From Pseudorasbora parva (lineage: Eukaryota; Chordata; Actinopteri; Cypriniformes; Gobionidae), in contig NC_090172.1 of NCBI RefSeq assembly GCF_024679245.1, positions 6,218,446 through 6,282,445 of the forward strand: DNA of 64,000 bases. Direction: 5' to 3'. Made by a program: the position numbers and the translations under genes. Every line of letters starts with the position of its first letter. The first letter of the stretch is position 1. The notes under the pieces are model-generated. The model ran no database searches and was not told the origin of the DNA. It saw only the letters and a program-made list of their open reading frames with translations. Below, piece after piece: positions 47,101 through 55,895 of this stretch.

Positions 47101-47110
47101 CAATTTTCAG
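41027..47110 (-). CDS. Captured gene fragment 1 (N-terminal half of a fish-expanded uncharacterised family)
   Basis: Exons, read on the minus strand: untranslated first exon from about 47110 to 47047 (donor AAAAG|GTAGGT); 44693-44640, with ATG as its last three bases directly before GTAAGT; 44399-44325 (25 codons, phase 0); 44212-44057 (52 codons, phase 0); 41328-41217 (112 nt); and 41110-41027, ending in TAG. The 44.3 kb exon gives FKARWPVLF and the next begins INSEFYRLM. I associate these with a large uncharacterised fish family often labelled 'sterile alpha motif domain-containing protein 3-like'. The join from 44057 to 41328 does not agree in phase, so an exon may be missing or the gene is broken. 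Function unknown. All exons lie inside the CACTG element. Confidence 0.6.
41217..41328 (-). CDS. Captured gene 1, penultimate exon
   Basis: 112 nt with acceptor TCTTTGCAG and donor CCTT|GTGAGT. The open frame reads KLSTELPDSMSERRLILFLG then GNQDLIKEYL. It needs two bases from an upstream exon to stay in frame and continues in phase 0 to 41110-41027. Confidence 0.55.
41415..43180. mobile_element. Inverted-end element in captured-gene intron, with nested element
   Basis: The left arm TTCCTGATAATTTAGTCACC and right arm GGGGTGAGTAAATTATCAAG are inverted copies. Inner arms (CTTCAAAGAGCTC..., AAGCTGCACTGACACTGCAG) add support. It holds a second element at 41779-42888. Confidence 0.6.
41779..42888. 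mobile_element. AGGGCGTTTTCACACCT-ended element (hAT-like)
   Basis: The ends AGGGCGTTTTCACACCTG and AGGTGTGAAAGCACCCT are inverted. Repeated GGTCCGGACC-type words cluster near both ends (41808-41860 and 42660-42870). A second copy with the same GGTCCGAACCAAAC words and a similar end lies at 62795-63496. Non-coding. Confidence 0.7.
43296..43927. repeat. TTAA-flanked MITE (AAAGGGATAGTTTTG end)
   Basis: TTAA|AGGGATAGTTTTG at the left is paired with CGAACTATCCCTT|TTAA at the right. Inner inverted blocks include TTTTTTTAGCTGAAACCGC and the complement near 43797. Non-coding. Confidence 0.65.
44057..44212 (-). CDS. Captured gene 1, helical exon
   Basis: 156 nt, acceptor TGATTTTAG and donor TATCAG|GTACGT, phase 0 at both ends. 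It encodes 52 residues including VPLEDTVLAQLDVYMNQLIR and KGGATREKTAAIF. The pattern looks alpha-helical and matches the remembered family pattern of a leucine-rich helix followed by a K-GG turn. Confidence 0.75.
44325..44399 (-). CDS. Captured gene 1, RWP-motif exon
   Basis: 75 nt, acceptor ATAGATAG|AAG and donor ACAAG|GTATTG on the minus strand, phase 0 at both ends. The peptide ends FKARWPVLFRHYK. An upstream in-frame TAG overlaps the acceptor, which fixes the exon start. Confidence 0.7.
44640..44693 (-). CDS. Captured gene 1, start-codon exon
   Basis: 54 nt, acceptor CCTCTTAG and donor ATG|GTAAGT. All three frames have stops upstream, but the final codon is ATG and the next exon is phase 0. 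The initiator methionine would therefore be the only coding part of this exon. Confidence 0.5.
45553..46009 (+). CDS. P2X7 intracellular-domain-like gene start in a transposon
   Basis: The first exon (45553-45662) starts at ATG and encodes MAFNQIQPYIYDPESDPEVA and a glutamine-rich stretch ending DVCMW. It ends in phase 2 at TG|GTAAGT. The second exon starts at 45763 after TCTTTGAAG and continues W-CTCGKC. In many fish transposon-derived proteins a similar 'QPYMFDPESDPE ... W C-x-CG-x-C' opening leads into the cysteine-rich domain shared with the P2X7 receptor cytoplasmic tail. Beyond CGKC the frame stays open to 46009 but loses resemblance, so the domain is truncated. Function in the element is unknown. 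Confidence 0.65.
46162..46421 (-). pseudogene. THAP zinc-finger domain with one in-frame stop
   Basis: From a possible ATG at 46421-46419 the frame reads a complete C2CH THAP domain: KKCVFGC (first cysteines), LHRFPQNPAVRQQWM, YICSLHF (last Cys and His), then DCFINKAQLDAGFSNRL and DGAVPTI, the typical THAP end. A single TAA at 46316-46314 interrupts it right after QQWM. The sibling copy at 23194 has CAG at the same place, so this is a simple point mutation. THAP domains bind DNA, commonly transposon ends. Confidence 0.8.
46480..46515. repeat. CT-rich simple repeat
   Basis: A run of CTCTC/CCTCTC repeats just outside the THAP coding region within the element. Confidence 0.85.
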
Positions 47111-47162
47111 ACAGGCTCGTGCGTCATGACGTCAGAAAAAAACGTCTGACGCGGGTGTCCTT

Positions 47163-47400
47163 AAAGGGAAATCTTACTTTGGGTGAAAGTGACATTTTAA
47201 AGGGAAATCATACTTTGGGTGAAAGCGACATTTTAAAGGGAAATCATACTTTGGGTGAAAGTGAGATTTTGAATCAATCTGAATTTCTATGCGTTCAAGT
47301 TGAAAGAGTGTACAATTATACTTTGAGTGAAAGTGAGATTTTGAATCTATCTGAATTTCTATGTGTTTAAGTTGAAAAAGTGTACAATAATCCATTACAA
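47163..47400. repeat. 36-bp and 70-bp minisatellite near the right end of the 9 kb element
   Basis: Three 36-bp units start at 47163, 47199 and 47235 (AAAGGGAAATCATACTTTGG then GTGAAAGTGACATTTT). They are followed by two related longer units with GAGATTTTGAATCNATCTGA and GTTGAAARAGTGTACAAT. Because 36 is a multiple of 3, an open frame runs through, but there is no sign it is a protein. Confidence 0.85.
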
Positions 47401-50258
47401 TTAGGAAAGCAGAAATACCAAGTAAATAGACTCAAATAGTTGTAGTAATCCAACTTTCACCCAGGTTCACTTTTTACAGTGTACTAACTATTAATAAAGC
47501 AGTAAATTAGGAGTTTATTGAGGCAAAAGTCGGAGTTAATAGTGAATATGTGTCCCCTCTACTAAAGTGTTACCCAAATTTTTTCTTACCGGATTTAAAG
47601 GTCCCATGGCATGAAATTTGTATTTTATGAGGTTTTTCAACATTAATATGAGTTCCCCTAGCCTGAATGTTGTCCCCAAGTCACTAGAAATTTTGATCAG
47701 TGTAAACCGAGTTCAGGCTCTTTCTCTGCCTTTGAGAAACTGAGAGCTCAGACGAGCTGATCTTGAATTCTCCTGTTATGACATCATACCAGGAAAGGTT
47801 TCCGCCCCTTCCCCTGCTTTGCCCGCCCAGAGAATTAGTAGAGAAAGGAGTCAGTTTATCAGTGGATGTCAGCAGCACAGGCTTTACCATACGGATTCAA
47901 CAGTACCACCACAAACAGTGAGTAACAGTGTTCATTAATGCCTGATCTGGGATCAGTAAGTTCTGATGTGTAGCTAATCATTCAAGTTCACACAGACTTT
48001 CTTTCTAAATCGTTTTAAACTGTCAGTCCTGCAGCTGGCCGTCTTGATGCATCAGTGAAGCAAGCCAGTGACTAACGCCATCAACTTCACGTCATTTCTG
48101 TTAGTAGCATGAAACAAATCTGTTATTTAAATGATTAAACTACAGAGAGCATTCAAGGAATACTCTTTATAATGTTTGGATTGGTCAATCACACGTTTGA
48201 ATGACGCTGCTCATTATGCTCAAAAGAAGCTCTTACTGTATTCATGTCGATGTCGTGTTTGCTGTTAGCTGTGGTGAAAGGATTTTGTGAGAGAAATAAC
48301 GTTGCAAAGTTCACTCGTGTTTATTCAGAGCTCTCAGATACAAACAAAATAACCTCACGCTCTCAAAAAACTCGGTACAATAACACTTCCTCAGCAATCT
48401 TTCCCCAGCTCCGTTTCTCCGTCTCTCGACTGGCAGCGCTGCAGCTGCTCCAGCTAAACCACGCCCCCATCCGCAGGTTATCTAATTTTAAATGCAAAGA
48501 TGTCAGCCAATCACAACAGTGGGTGTTTTCACTGAAAACTCACAGCAGACACGCCCCTTGAAACAGAGCATTCTAAACAAAGGGCTGATATCAGTATAGA
48601 AAAAATGCCTTTTATTTCTAAATTATGAAATGTTTTGATGTAAAAACCATACTATCAATATAAGTACACCCCACACTGTATTCCCCAACAGGTTAAATGA
48701 ACTCAAAATATTTGATGAAACTGATTACCTCAAAATATTTATCTATGTTAAAGAATATTTTAAGCAACTTCTACTTAAAATTATACTTTTTTAATGCTCA
48801 AAATCTTTAAGGACAAGGATAAAATTAAAAAGAATAATGTGAGAAATATATGTTTTAAGTAATTACTACATTAGTCAGACAAGCTCTTTAGACTCCAAAT
48901 CTTTGAGAAAATGAACAACATTAAAACAAATAATTTCTACAAACAAATATTTTAAGTAATTACTACTCTAAACTAGAAACATTATTCACACTCATTTTTT
49001 TGAGGAAGCTGATGAACTGAAACATAATAATTTGACAAACTAAAAATTTAAGTAATCAGTACTTTAAGTTTGGATAAGTTCAATGAACCTGATGAATTTG
49101 AAACCATTGTTAAAACTAACAAAATTGACACTGGAAACAGAGTTGTTTTTTTAAAGTTATCACTCCTAATAATATATTGAGGTTATGTTATGACTCATTC
49201 AGTTCCTCACACCTAAACATTGTCAATTCAGCCTCTTATATTTTTAAGTTAATTTAAGTCTATTAAAAACACATTTTATTGACTGTTTATGTTTATTAAT
49301 TTCCTCAAAATCAAATATATTTAAGTTGTATAATTCAAATAAAAAACTATTCAAAAGACAATTTCACTGCAGATTCCTTTTCTTTTTATTTAACAGAAAA
49401 ACCTCCCTAGCAATGGGGTTCATACAGAAAATCAAAGAAATAACAACAAAGGTAATAATACTCACAAAACAAAATTAATAGGCCAACATAATAGGCCAAT
49501 CCAAAAATAATAGGTCGACAATAATAGGCACACACACATTAATAAAAAGCGGGGGGAAATGGTATTCCATTTCTTGCTTGATTATAAACATGCTGGCAGT
49601 CCAAACAATGACATTTGGAAAACAGACTTAGTACTCATCCATCATCAACTCATTTTTAAGGCTAAGCAGTCTTGGAGGTAACCGCTTCAGGTCATCCAAA
49701 CCCATTATAATTTTCAGAATGAAATTGAATGTGTATGACAATTGTTTTGGATAATCAAGGTGAAGTGCATAAATTAAGCCGAACAGCAAAATGAACGCCT
49801 CGGTCAACTCCGCTATATCACGCACAACAAAATCTCCCTCAAGAACTATAGAATTGATAGCAGGACCAAACTTCACAAGGGAGTCCGTATCACTTGAGAC
49901 AGTGAGAATAAGCAAGAGCTGCATCCGAGATGTCTGGCAGGTCAATTTCATCTGCCTGAAGAACATGACAGTAATTAGTTAATGAGTAGAGTAGTCAATG
50001 AAAAACACTACATGTGTATTTAATATAATATGAAATACCAGTGAATGAAAAGTTCAGGTGAAATTTCCAAATATGACATTCTTGGTGAATTACTGTGGTA
50101 TGATTAAATTGCTATTCTGGTGGCTAGGAAGATGGTTGGGGTTGTTGTCTTTTGGTTGCAAGGTCAGAGAGGGTTAAATAGAAAGAGATATACAGAGAAG
50201 ACAAAGTAAGAAAAAAAAAGAGAGTGAAAGAGGACACACAGTTGAATCAAAAACTTAC

Positions 50259-50354
50259 ATTCCAGGTCTTAAAAAATCCAGCAGCATCTTCCCGCAGGAA
50301 GATGGGAAGGGCCCGCAGAGTAACTGTCCGTCTGCTGTTGATATCGACGTCTTC
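50259..50354 (-). CDS. Captured gene 2, LREDAAGFFKTW exon
   Basis: 96 nt, phase 0 at both ends, acceptor CTTTCTAG and donor GGAAT|GTAAGT. It encodes EDVDINSRRTVTLRALPIFL and REDAAGFFKTWN. Its phase-0 start would also join directly to the exon ending ILYQ at 44057 in captured gene 1, consistent with the two being adjacent exons in an ancestral full-length gene. Confidence 0.75.
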
Positions 50355-51596
50355 CTAGAAAGACAGAGGGATTGTGGGGTAATAGGAAGACAAATCAGTA
50401 GAATATTAATCCTATGCATATATTAAAGGTGCACTATGTAATTTCTTTTCAGTAAAATATTCACTCAACCCTAGACTTTGTGTATCCCTGTGGAGAGATA
50501 CAAAGGGATAAGATTAGGCTAGGCTATTTTCATTGGGAAATAAATGCATACAAAACACTTATAATAATATAGGCTACACATTGGCTACATTGTGACACTA
50601 GTAATGGACGTTAATATAAGACAGATGCAATCACTGCAGTGTTACTTTTCATTACATCTAGCAGCTAATGCGAACCATGTAGCCTATGGCAACTAGCTAG
50701 GTAGTCTACTAATAAAATGTTTAAAAGCGTGCTGCCTGTGTGCCTGGCATGTCATGTGTTTGACAAAAGTCGTGTAAGTTATGAAACATTGCTTTGTATG
50801 GGATGATTTTACACTCACACAATAACTCATGAACTTGATAAATGTTGAAGAGCTTTTACTATCCGTAAAAAAATTACTATTTTACTATCCACAAACAAAT
50901 GCCTTTTAACTTTAACAAGTCATAACACCACAAAACGCACTGACAAGATATGCTATATGACCCACTGTTAAAAACCACAACAACAACATTCAGTGTTTAT
51001 TTTTGTGTAACATGAACGTCAATGTTTAATTTGTGTGACTTTACCAAAGCGTTTGATTTGTAGGCATATGTATTCCTCCAGTCGCGAGCCTGTGCGCTTT
51101 ATCTGACGTTTCAGGCCCGCCTGGCCCGGCAGCTGCGCACGGACTGGGACTAAAATAATTCAGACTGACAAAATAATAAAAATGACCTTCTTCTTTTAAA
51201 TAATAATAAAATCAATAAAAACGACATTCTTCTTCTGAATAACAAGCGTCATTAAGAATAATAATCATAATAATAATAATAATAATCTTACAAATTGTCA
51301 TGTAAATTATTGTGAATGAATGGTAGTACTCCACATCACATCATCATCACTATTGTACACCCCAATACATGCCGTGATACGAAATTGCTAATTTTTTCAA
51401 AACGTGCTGTAAAATAATGCATTGTAATTTATCATCCAAACAGCTTTAAACTGCTGGAGTGTGCTTCTCAACCTCCACATTATTAAGAGTACTCGTTTTT
51501 TTAGATCCATATTTTGTTTTTGTCTGTGCCTTTATTCCCACTCTTTAAACTCTCAAATAAAACAATTTCGTTTTTGTTTTTTTTCACTTCCCTGGT

Positions 51597-51731
51597 GATG
51601 GTCTCGATGGGCGCGTCTCAATCATCTCTCTAGTTCAGTCAGAGCACTGATCAGGGAGTCAGCCCATTGACTTATGTTCTAGTCAGTGCCCTGACTAGTG
51701 GACTAGTGAGATGATTGAGCGCGCCCGATCT
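51597..51731. repeat. Short palindromic MITE
   Basis: GATGGGCGCGTCTCAATCAT on the left pairs with ATGATTGAGCGCGCCCGATC on the right. Inner CTGATCAGGG/CCCTGACTAG arms match. Confidence 0.75.
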
Positions 51732-52002
51732 CCACGTCGGAGAAGTTTCGCTTCTTTGCCGTCTTCTGTGTGTCCATGGCGTAAAATGAGGGCGTGGGAG
51801 AGGCGGAGACTTGAATATATAGGGGCGTGTTATTCTAATGACGATCGTTTTCAGCCGCCGCATTTATCAAGGCCAAGTATTGCGTACACCTGGATTGCAG
51901 AGGTGCGCACAGTTTCATAAATCAGGCGGTGAGAGGAGTGTAAGAATAATCTTACGCCAACATATACACCAGTTTCTACGCAAGATTGATAAATGAGGGC
52001 CA

Positions 52003-53262
52003 TTGTGAATACAAAACTTCGATTTTGTATTAATGCAAGTCAGAATTTGTGCGTGCAATGAACGGCCGTTTCACACCGCAAGCGTCGCGTGAGCAGCAGT
52101 GAAGCGGGGGTTTCGGCGGCGAGCCTATTTTGCTGCGCTGCTGACGCTCAATTAAAGTGAAATAACACTTTTAATGGACAAAATAAATATGATTTCACAC
52201 AAAAAGTGCTTAAAATGCACACAGAAGCACGTGTAGTGTACTTTAACAATAACGAGTGTGTCAAAAAAGAAAACAAAGAATAAAAAATATCTGTAGAAGA
52301 TTTACCCATTTAAACTTGTTTCAATTATTCAGTTTGGGTGAAACAATAATGGTTATGATTATAAAAAATAAAGTAAACTGGAGTATGTCATTAAAGAGAA
52401 AACGAAGAATGAAAAACATCTTTAGAAGATGTACCCATTTAAACTTGTTTTAATTAATCCGTTTCGGTGAAAGTATGGTTATGATTATAGAAAGTATAAA
52501 GTAAACTAGCCAGAAAATATAATAAACTTTCTTTAGTTTAGTATTTAGTACTCAGAGGTATAGTATAGGCTTAGGCTCTAGGCTAGCATTGTGGGAGCCG
52601 CTGCACAAAGGCTTCGGGCGTCTGCAGCTGCAGTGACAGTGTAGTTACGCTAGCGGTGTGTGTGCATTCGCGGATCCGGTGACGCGCGTGCATTCATTGA
52701 CTCGTTTGTGAGTCGATCCTATTTGATTCATTTGGATTTTGAGACTTTCATTTCGCCGGTTTGGCCTTGCACGATCCACACACACACACCCACCTGCTGC
52801 CTCTAGATGACAGTATTCTGCCGAAACAGACAACGGCACTGTGAACGTTATTCTGCCTATAAGAAGCTTTATGTGTACTCGTTATAAAGACGAGGAAAAC
52901 GCTTAAAAGTAGGCTAACATTAAAAAGGTATTAATAAAAGTATTATAATAACGCATACTTTGTATAGGCAAGATTAAATCAAGTTATGAACATAAGCGTT
53001 TTCTCCCATAAAAACGTTTATTCCTGCAGTAAAACGGTGACATTAAAAGTAGGCGTACACTTTATTGAACGTGCTATTGCATAACACGCATTTTATAATG
53101 GTTTTCTATGGGAGAAAACTGTTGTGATGAATGTAGTGTTCATAACCTGATTTAATCTTGCCTAGCCTATCCGTCAACGGATCCACAAATGCAAATCACA
53201 CTGCATGCACAAATTCTGACTTCTTAATATAAAATCGAAGTTTTGTATTCACAATTATGTGT
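52003..53262. mobile_element. 1.25 kb inverted-end element with internal tandem repeat
   Basis: The left end ATTGTGAATACAAAACTTCG (then ATTTTGTATTAATGCAAG) is matched by inverted CGAAGTTTTGTATTCACAAT on the right. A second inner pair concerns TTTTCTCCCATAAAAACGTT and its partner near 53100. It lies in the intron of captured gene 2. Confidence 0.7.
52256..52510. repeat. Two-copy 125-bp tandem repeat
   Basis: CCCATTTAAACTTGTTT, GGTTATGATTATA and AAAGTAAACT appear twice with about 10 percent divergence. Confidence 0.75.
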
Positions 53263-54720
53263 CTATTTGTACAAATTGTATTTTGCACACACAAGTTATA
53301 AGGCATTTGTTTGTGGATAGTGAAATACGTCTGCAACATTTATCAAGTTCATGGACAATTGTGTGCATTTATTAATCATTTTGAGTCTAAACTCATCCTA
53401 TACCTTCAGTGTCCGTCTATAAACTAACCTGCGCGGCCAAAGCCTATATATGATATCACCAGTAACGGATAAAGGATCTTTGGTAGTGCTAAAACCATAC
53501 GGTTTGTCTGTCCAGTTATCCCACTAAAGTAGTGCAACAAGGCTGGCTGGCTGACAGCTGAGACAATTAACTTTAGTTAATTCGCTAAAACATGCAGGTA
53601 GCTGCAAAAGGTCTCTCTCACAAGCCTACGCTTTAGCTGAGGTCTGCCTGGAAGATGGCAAACAAATAAATAAACAAAGTACATTAAGGCGTGTCCTTAC
53701 CTTTGTGTACAGGCGTTACGGTTAGCATGCAGACTGATGTTGTTGATGATGGATCTCTTGATGTTGCTGCCTACATCCGGGTGCGCGCAGCAGTCCTTGC
53801 AAACAATGTCAAAGTTTATTTACATCCGCCACAATCGATCATAGACTAGGTCATTCACCATTCATTGGAATGTCCGATTTTTTTTTATTTGTTTATGTTG
53901 GTTTGTATAGGTTATTAGGTTATTTGAATTTGCCATGTTGATATGAACCTCCAATGAAGTTGCACGTCATTATTACGTCAGACGTAATTTCAATCCACTC
54001 TTGAACGAAATGAGTTAGGGGGTCAGTTCTACTCATAAACTAAGAGCTAATCTTGTCTAAATAATCAATAACTGGAAACTACTTAAGTGAACTTAAAACT
54101 TTTGTGGTGCCTGAACAATATTGCAGCTTTGAGTACAACTCTGCAATTTTATTGAGTTTAGAACACTGTTGGGGAATACAGTGCAGGAAACATTATAAAA
54201 CAATAAAACAACCCATGCCATGGGACCTTTAAGATTGCACACAATGAAAAAGTCTCCATCTTAATTTGAATCAGCAACAGACGCGGCGAAAAGGACCGCC
54301 TTTTGTAAATGTCCTCCAATCAGTGATTTAGTTCTCTTGCTGCCAGACAGAACTCCTTAAATGGCCAATCACATCAAAGCAAGACCAGAGTGAGTTATTT
54401 TAATTAGTTATGATATTGAGTTCATACAACTTGAAATCTTAAGTTTATGTATTTCATTCTTATCATGTAATTACTTAATTCCTTTAAATTATATTTAATT
54501 TATGTTTTTGTTATGCTTACTTATTCACAAAAAAGTTATATTTAATCAAAAAATATTAGTTAAAATTACTCAAAAGGAAGACCATGTAACATCAACTTGA
54601 AATAATTAAGTAAGAACTTTTTCTAAAACTTTGAGTATACACTACTTAATCTATTTAATTAATTTGAATGTTCGAGTTTGCAGTGCATTGGTTTCTCAAT
54701 GTTGGTCTCTTAATTTTTCC

Positions 54721-54722
<2 letters not shown>

Positions 54723-54799
<77 letters not shown>
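54723..54799. repeat. (AT)n microsatellite
   Basis: A pure AT dinucleotide run of about 77 bp. Confidence 0.97.
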
Positions 54800-54805
<6 letters not shown>

Positions 54806-54929
54806 TTCCAAACATTTCCAAGAATGTTTAAATCCAGCGAAATAAGCAATTTTAGCAGAATACGGGCTGTGCATCCCACATTACCTCAACTTCCGCATCT
54901 GAGACTGCTTTAGAATGGTGTAGGACAGG

Positions 54930-55460
54930 TCATATCTTAGGGATTGCAGTCAATTTGTTTTCATGGGTGGGTTTAGATCTGAGGTGGGTGCTGTTTGTAC
55001 TGCTGTCCCACAGGGCTCAGTTCTTGGTCATTTGCACTTTAGCATTTATATATAACCTCTTGGTCAGTTCTTAAGATCTCTTCACCTGAGTTATAATTAT
55101 TATGCAGATGACACGCAGATTTACATACATTCTAAACCTGGTCAATTCATAGATATTTCTCAATTGTATCTCTGAGATTAAGTTGTGGATGACTAACAAT
55201 TGTCTCAGTCTGAATAGCTCTAGAAAGTTGTGGCCTTTAGCCTCCTTGTTAGGGCGTCTGACCCTGATGCCGGCGGACCCGGGTTCGAGTCGAGCTTGGA
55301 GTGGGCGGCTTGAACAGGAGGGCTTATAGATCTATCAGTTGATGGTGTATGGAGTTACAACGTAAATTTAAAAATCTTGGAGTCATCGTTGATGCTATTC
55401 TGTCATTTAAAGAAAGTGTATGTAAGATTGTGGCCAAAACTGGTACTGCAATCACTTTCA
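54930..55460 (+). mobile_element. L2/CR1-like LINE reverse-transcriptase fragment
   Basis: VPQGSVLGHLHFSIYI is encoded near 55005-55052 and YADDTQIYI near 55101-55127, the conserved B and catalytic C motifs of non-LTR reverse transcriptases. There is a stop between them and a further fragment LGVIVDAILSFKESV near 55376-55420. Short, frame-broken and 5'-truncated. A tRNA-like segment interrupts it at 55234-55312. Confidence 0.8.
55234..55312 (+). repeat. tRNA-like (SINE-type) segment
   Basis: A T-arm/B-box-like GGGTTCGAGTC follows a TTAGGGCGTCTGACC stretch, about right for the anticodon-to-T-arm region of a tRNA. A full acceptor pairing cannot be drawn, so it is a tRNA pseudogene or SINE head rather than a functional tRNA. 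Confidence 0.35.
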
Positions 55461-55709
55461 AACGACTGTAGAGCGGTGTATCCCCTCTCCCTCTCCCCCT
55501 GACTCGAGGTTGCCAGATTTGCTGCTGGATCAGCAGGAACGTTTGTAACCCCACTACTACTGATTTTCCCAAAATAGGGCTAAGTTGACAAGAGCTATGT
55601 AGAAGTATTCATGAAGCTTACATAGGCGACATACCTGAGAGAAAACGGATTTCATGGTAAATTATCTAATTTTCACCCGTAAGAAAAAAAAAGTGTTTGA
55701 GTTATCATC

Positions 55710-55895
55710 ACACAGATAACAGATATAAGCATATATGAAATGAGATAAGGCCTGTGGTTAGGAAGTACATGTTATTTAAGGAAAATATAATTTTATTATT
55801 AGATAACAGATATAAGCATATATGATATGAGAATATAAGGCCTGTGGTTAGAAAGTACATGTTATCTAAGGAAAATATAATTTCATTATTAGATT
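55710..55895. repeat. Two-copy 88-bp tandem duplication
   Basis: AACAGATATAAGCATATATG, AAGGCCTGTGGTTAG and AAGTACATGTTAT each occur twice about 88 bp apart with few differences. Confidence 0.85.

Larger units (their letters stand above)
38509..47481. mobile_element. 9 kb CACTG-ended (CMC/EnSpm-like) element with a captured gene
   Basis: The ends are CACTGTAAAAAGTGAAC and its inverted copy (GTTCACTTTTTACAGTG), flanked by a 2-bp TA duplication (38507-38508, 47482-47483). From left to right it contains a 183-bp satellite, a minus-strand spliced gene (41027-47047) and a 36-bp minisatellite near the right end. Several later insertions sit within it. No CACTA-type transposase was recognised, so it is non-autonomous. 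The superfamily is inferred from the end sequence and target-site size. Confidence 0.75.
38338..47574. mobile_element. GGTAACACTTTATT-ended MITE split by a 9 kb insertion
   Basis: The left end GGTAACACTTTATTTTAAGG (38338) and right end CTCTACTAAAGTGTTACC (to 47574) form inverted termini of a familiar fish repeat of a few hundred bp. The two halves (38338-38508 and 47482-47574) are separated by the CACTG element. Removing that element and one TA rejoins ACTACCTTA to CTAACTATTAATAA, which reads as the uninterrupted repeat. Confidence 0.75.
49628..53800 (-). pseudogene. Captured gene fragment 2 (C-terminal half of the same family), with a frameshift
   Basis: Minus-strand exons are an untranslated first exon (about 53800-53702, donor AAAG|GTAAGG), 50354-50259, and a last exon from about 49962 to the TAA at 49630-49628. 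The middle exon contains RALPIFLREDAAGFFKTWN. The last begins ADEIDLPDISDAALA and ends with a hydrophobic core, EAFILLFGLIYALHLDYPKQ, then LKNELMMDEY. These are the C-terminal signatures of the family to which captured gene 1's RWP motif belongs. The last exon changes frame near 49918: one extra base separates DAALA from ILTVSSD. A T-rich polyadenylation-type region lies near 49390. Function unknown. Confidence 0.6.
48674..54183. mobile_element. 5.5 kb CACTG-ended (CMC/EnSpm-like) element with a captured gene
   Basis: The inverted ends are CACTGTATTCCCCAACAG, with a 2-bp CA duplication (48672-48673 and 54184-54185). The interior first and last few hundred bases are AT-rich with repeated AAGTAATTACTA-like words. 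On the minus strand it carries a spliced gene fragment (49628-53800). No transposase was recognised. Confidence 0.78.
47595..54232. mobile_element. TTAA-flanked element (AGGTCCCATGGCATG ends) split by a 5.5 kb insertion
   Basis: TTAA at 47595-47598 and 54229-54232; perfect 15-bp inverted ends AGGTCCCATGGCATG. About 1.07 kb lies on the left of the insertion and 45 bp on the right. Excising the CACTG element with one CA rejoins AAGTACACCCCA to GGAAACATTATAAAACAA. Confidence 0.85.

Noticed and set aside
48244..48561. 105-residue open frame
   Set aside because: It lies in the interior of the TTAA element starting at 47599, has no known motif, and similar GC-rich interiors occur in non-coding copies of such elements.
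50950..51130. Possible alternative first exon of captured gene 2 on the minus strand (ATGCCTACAAATCAAACG then a GTAAAG donor)
   Set aside because: The phase (23 coding bases) does not join the phase-0 exon at 50354; more likely the untranslated exon near 53.7 kb is used.
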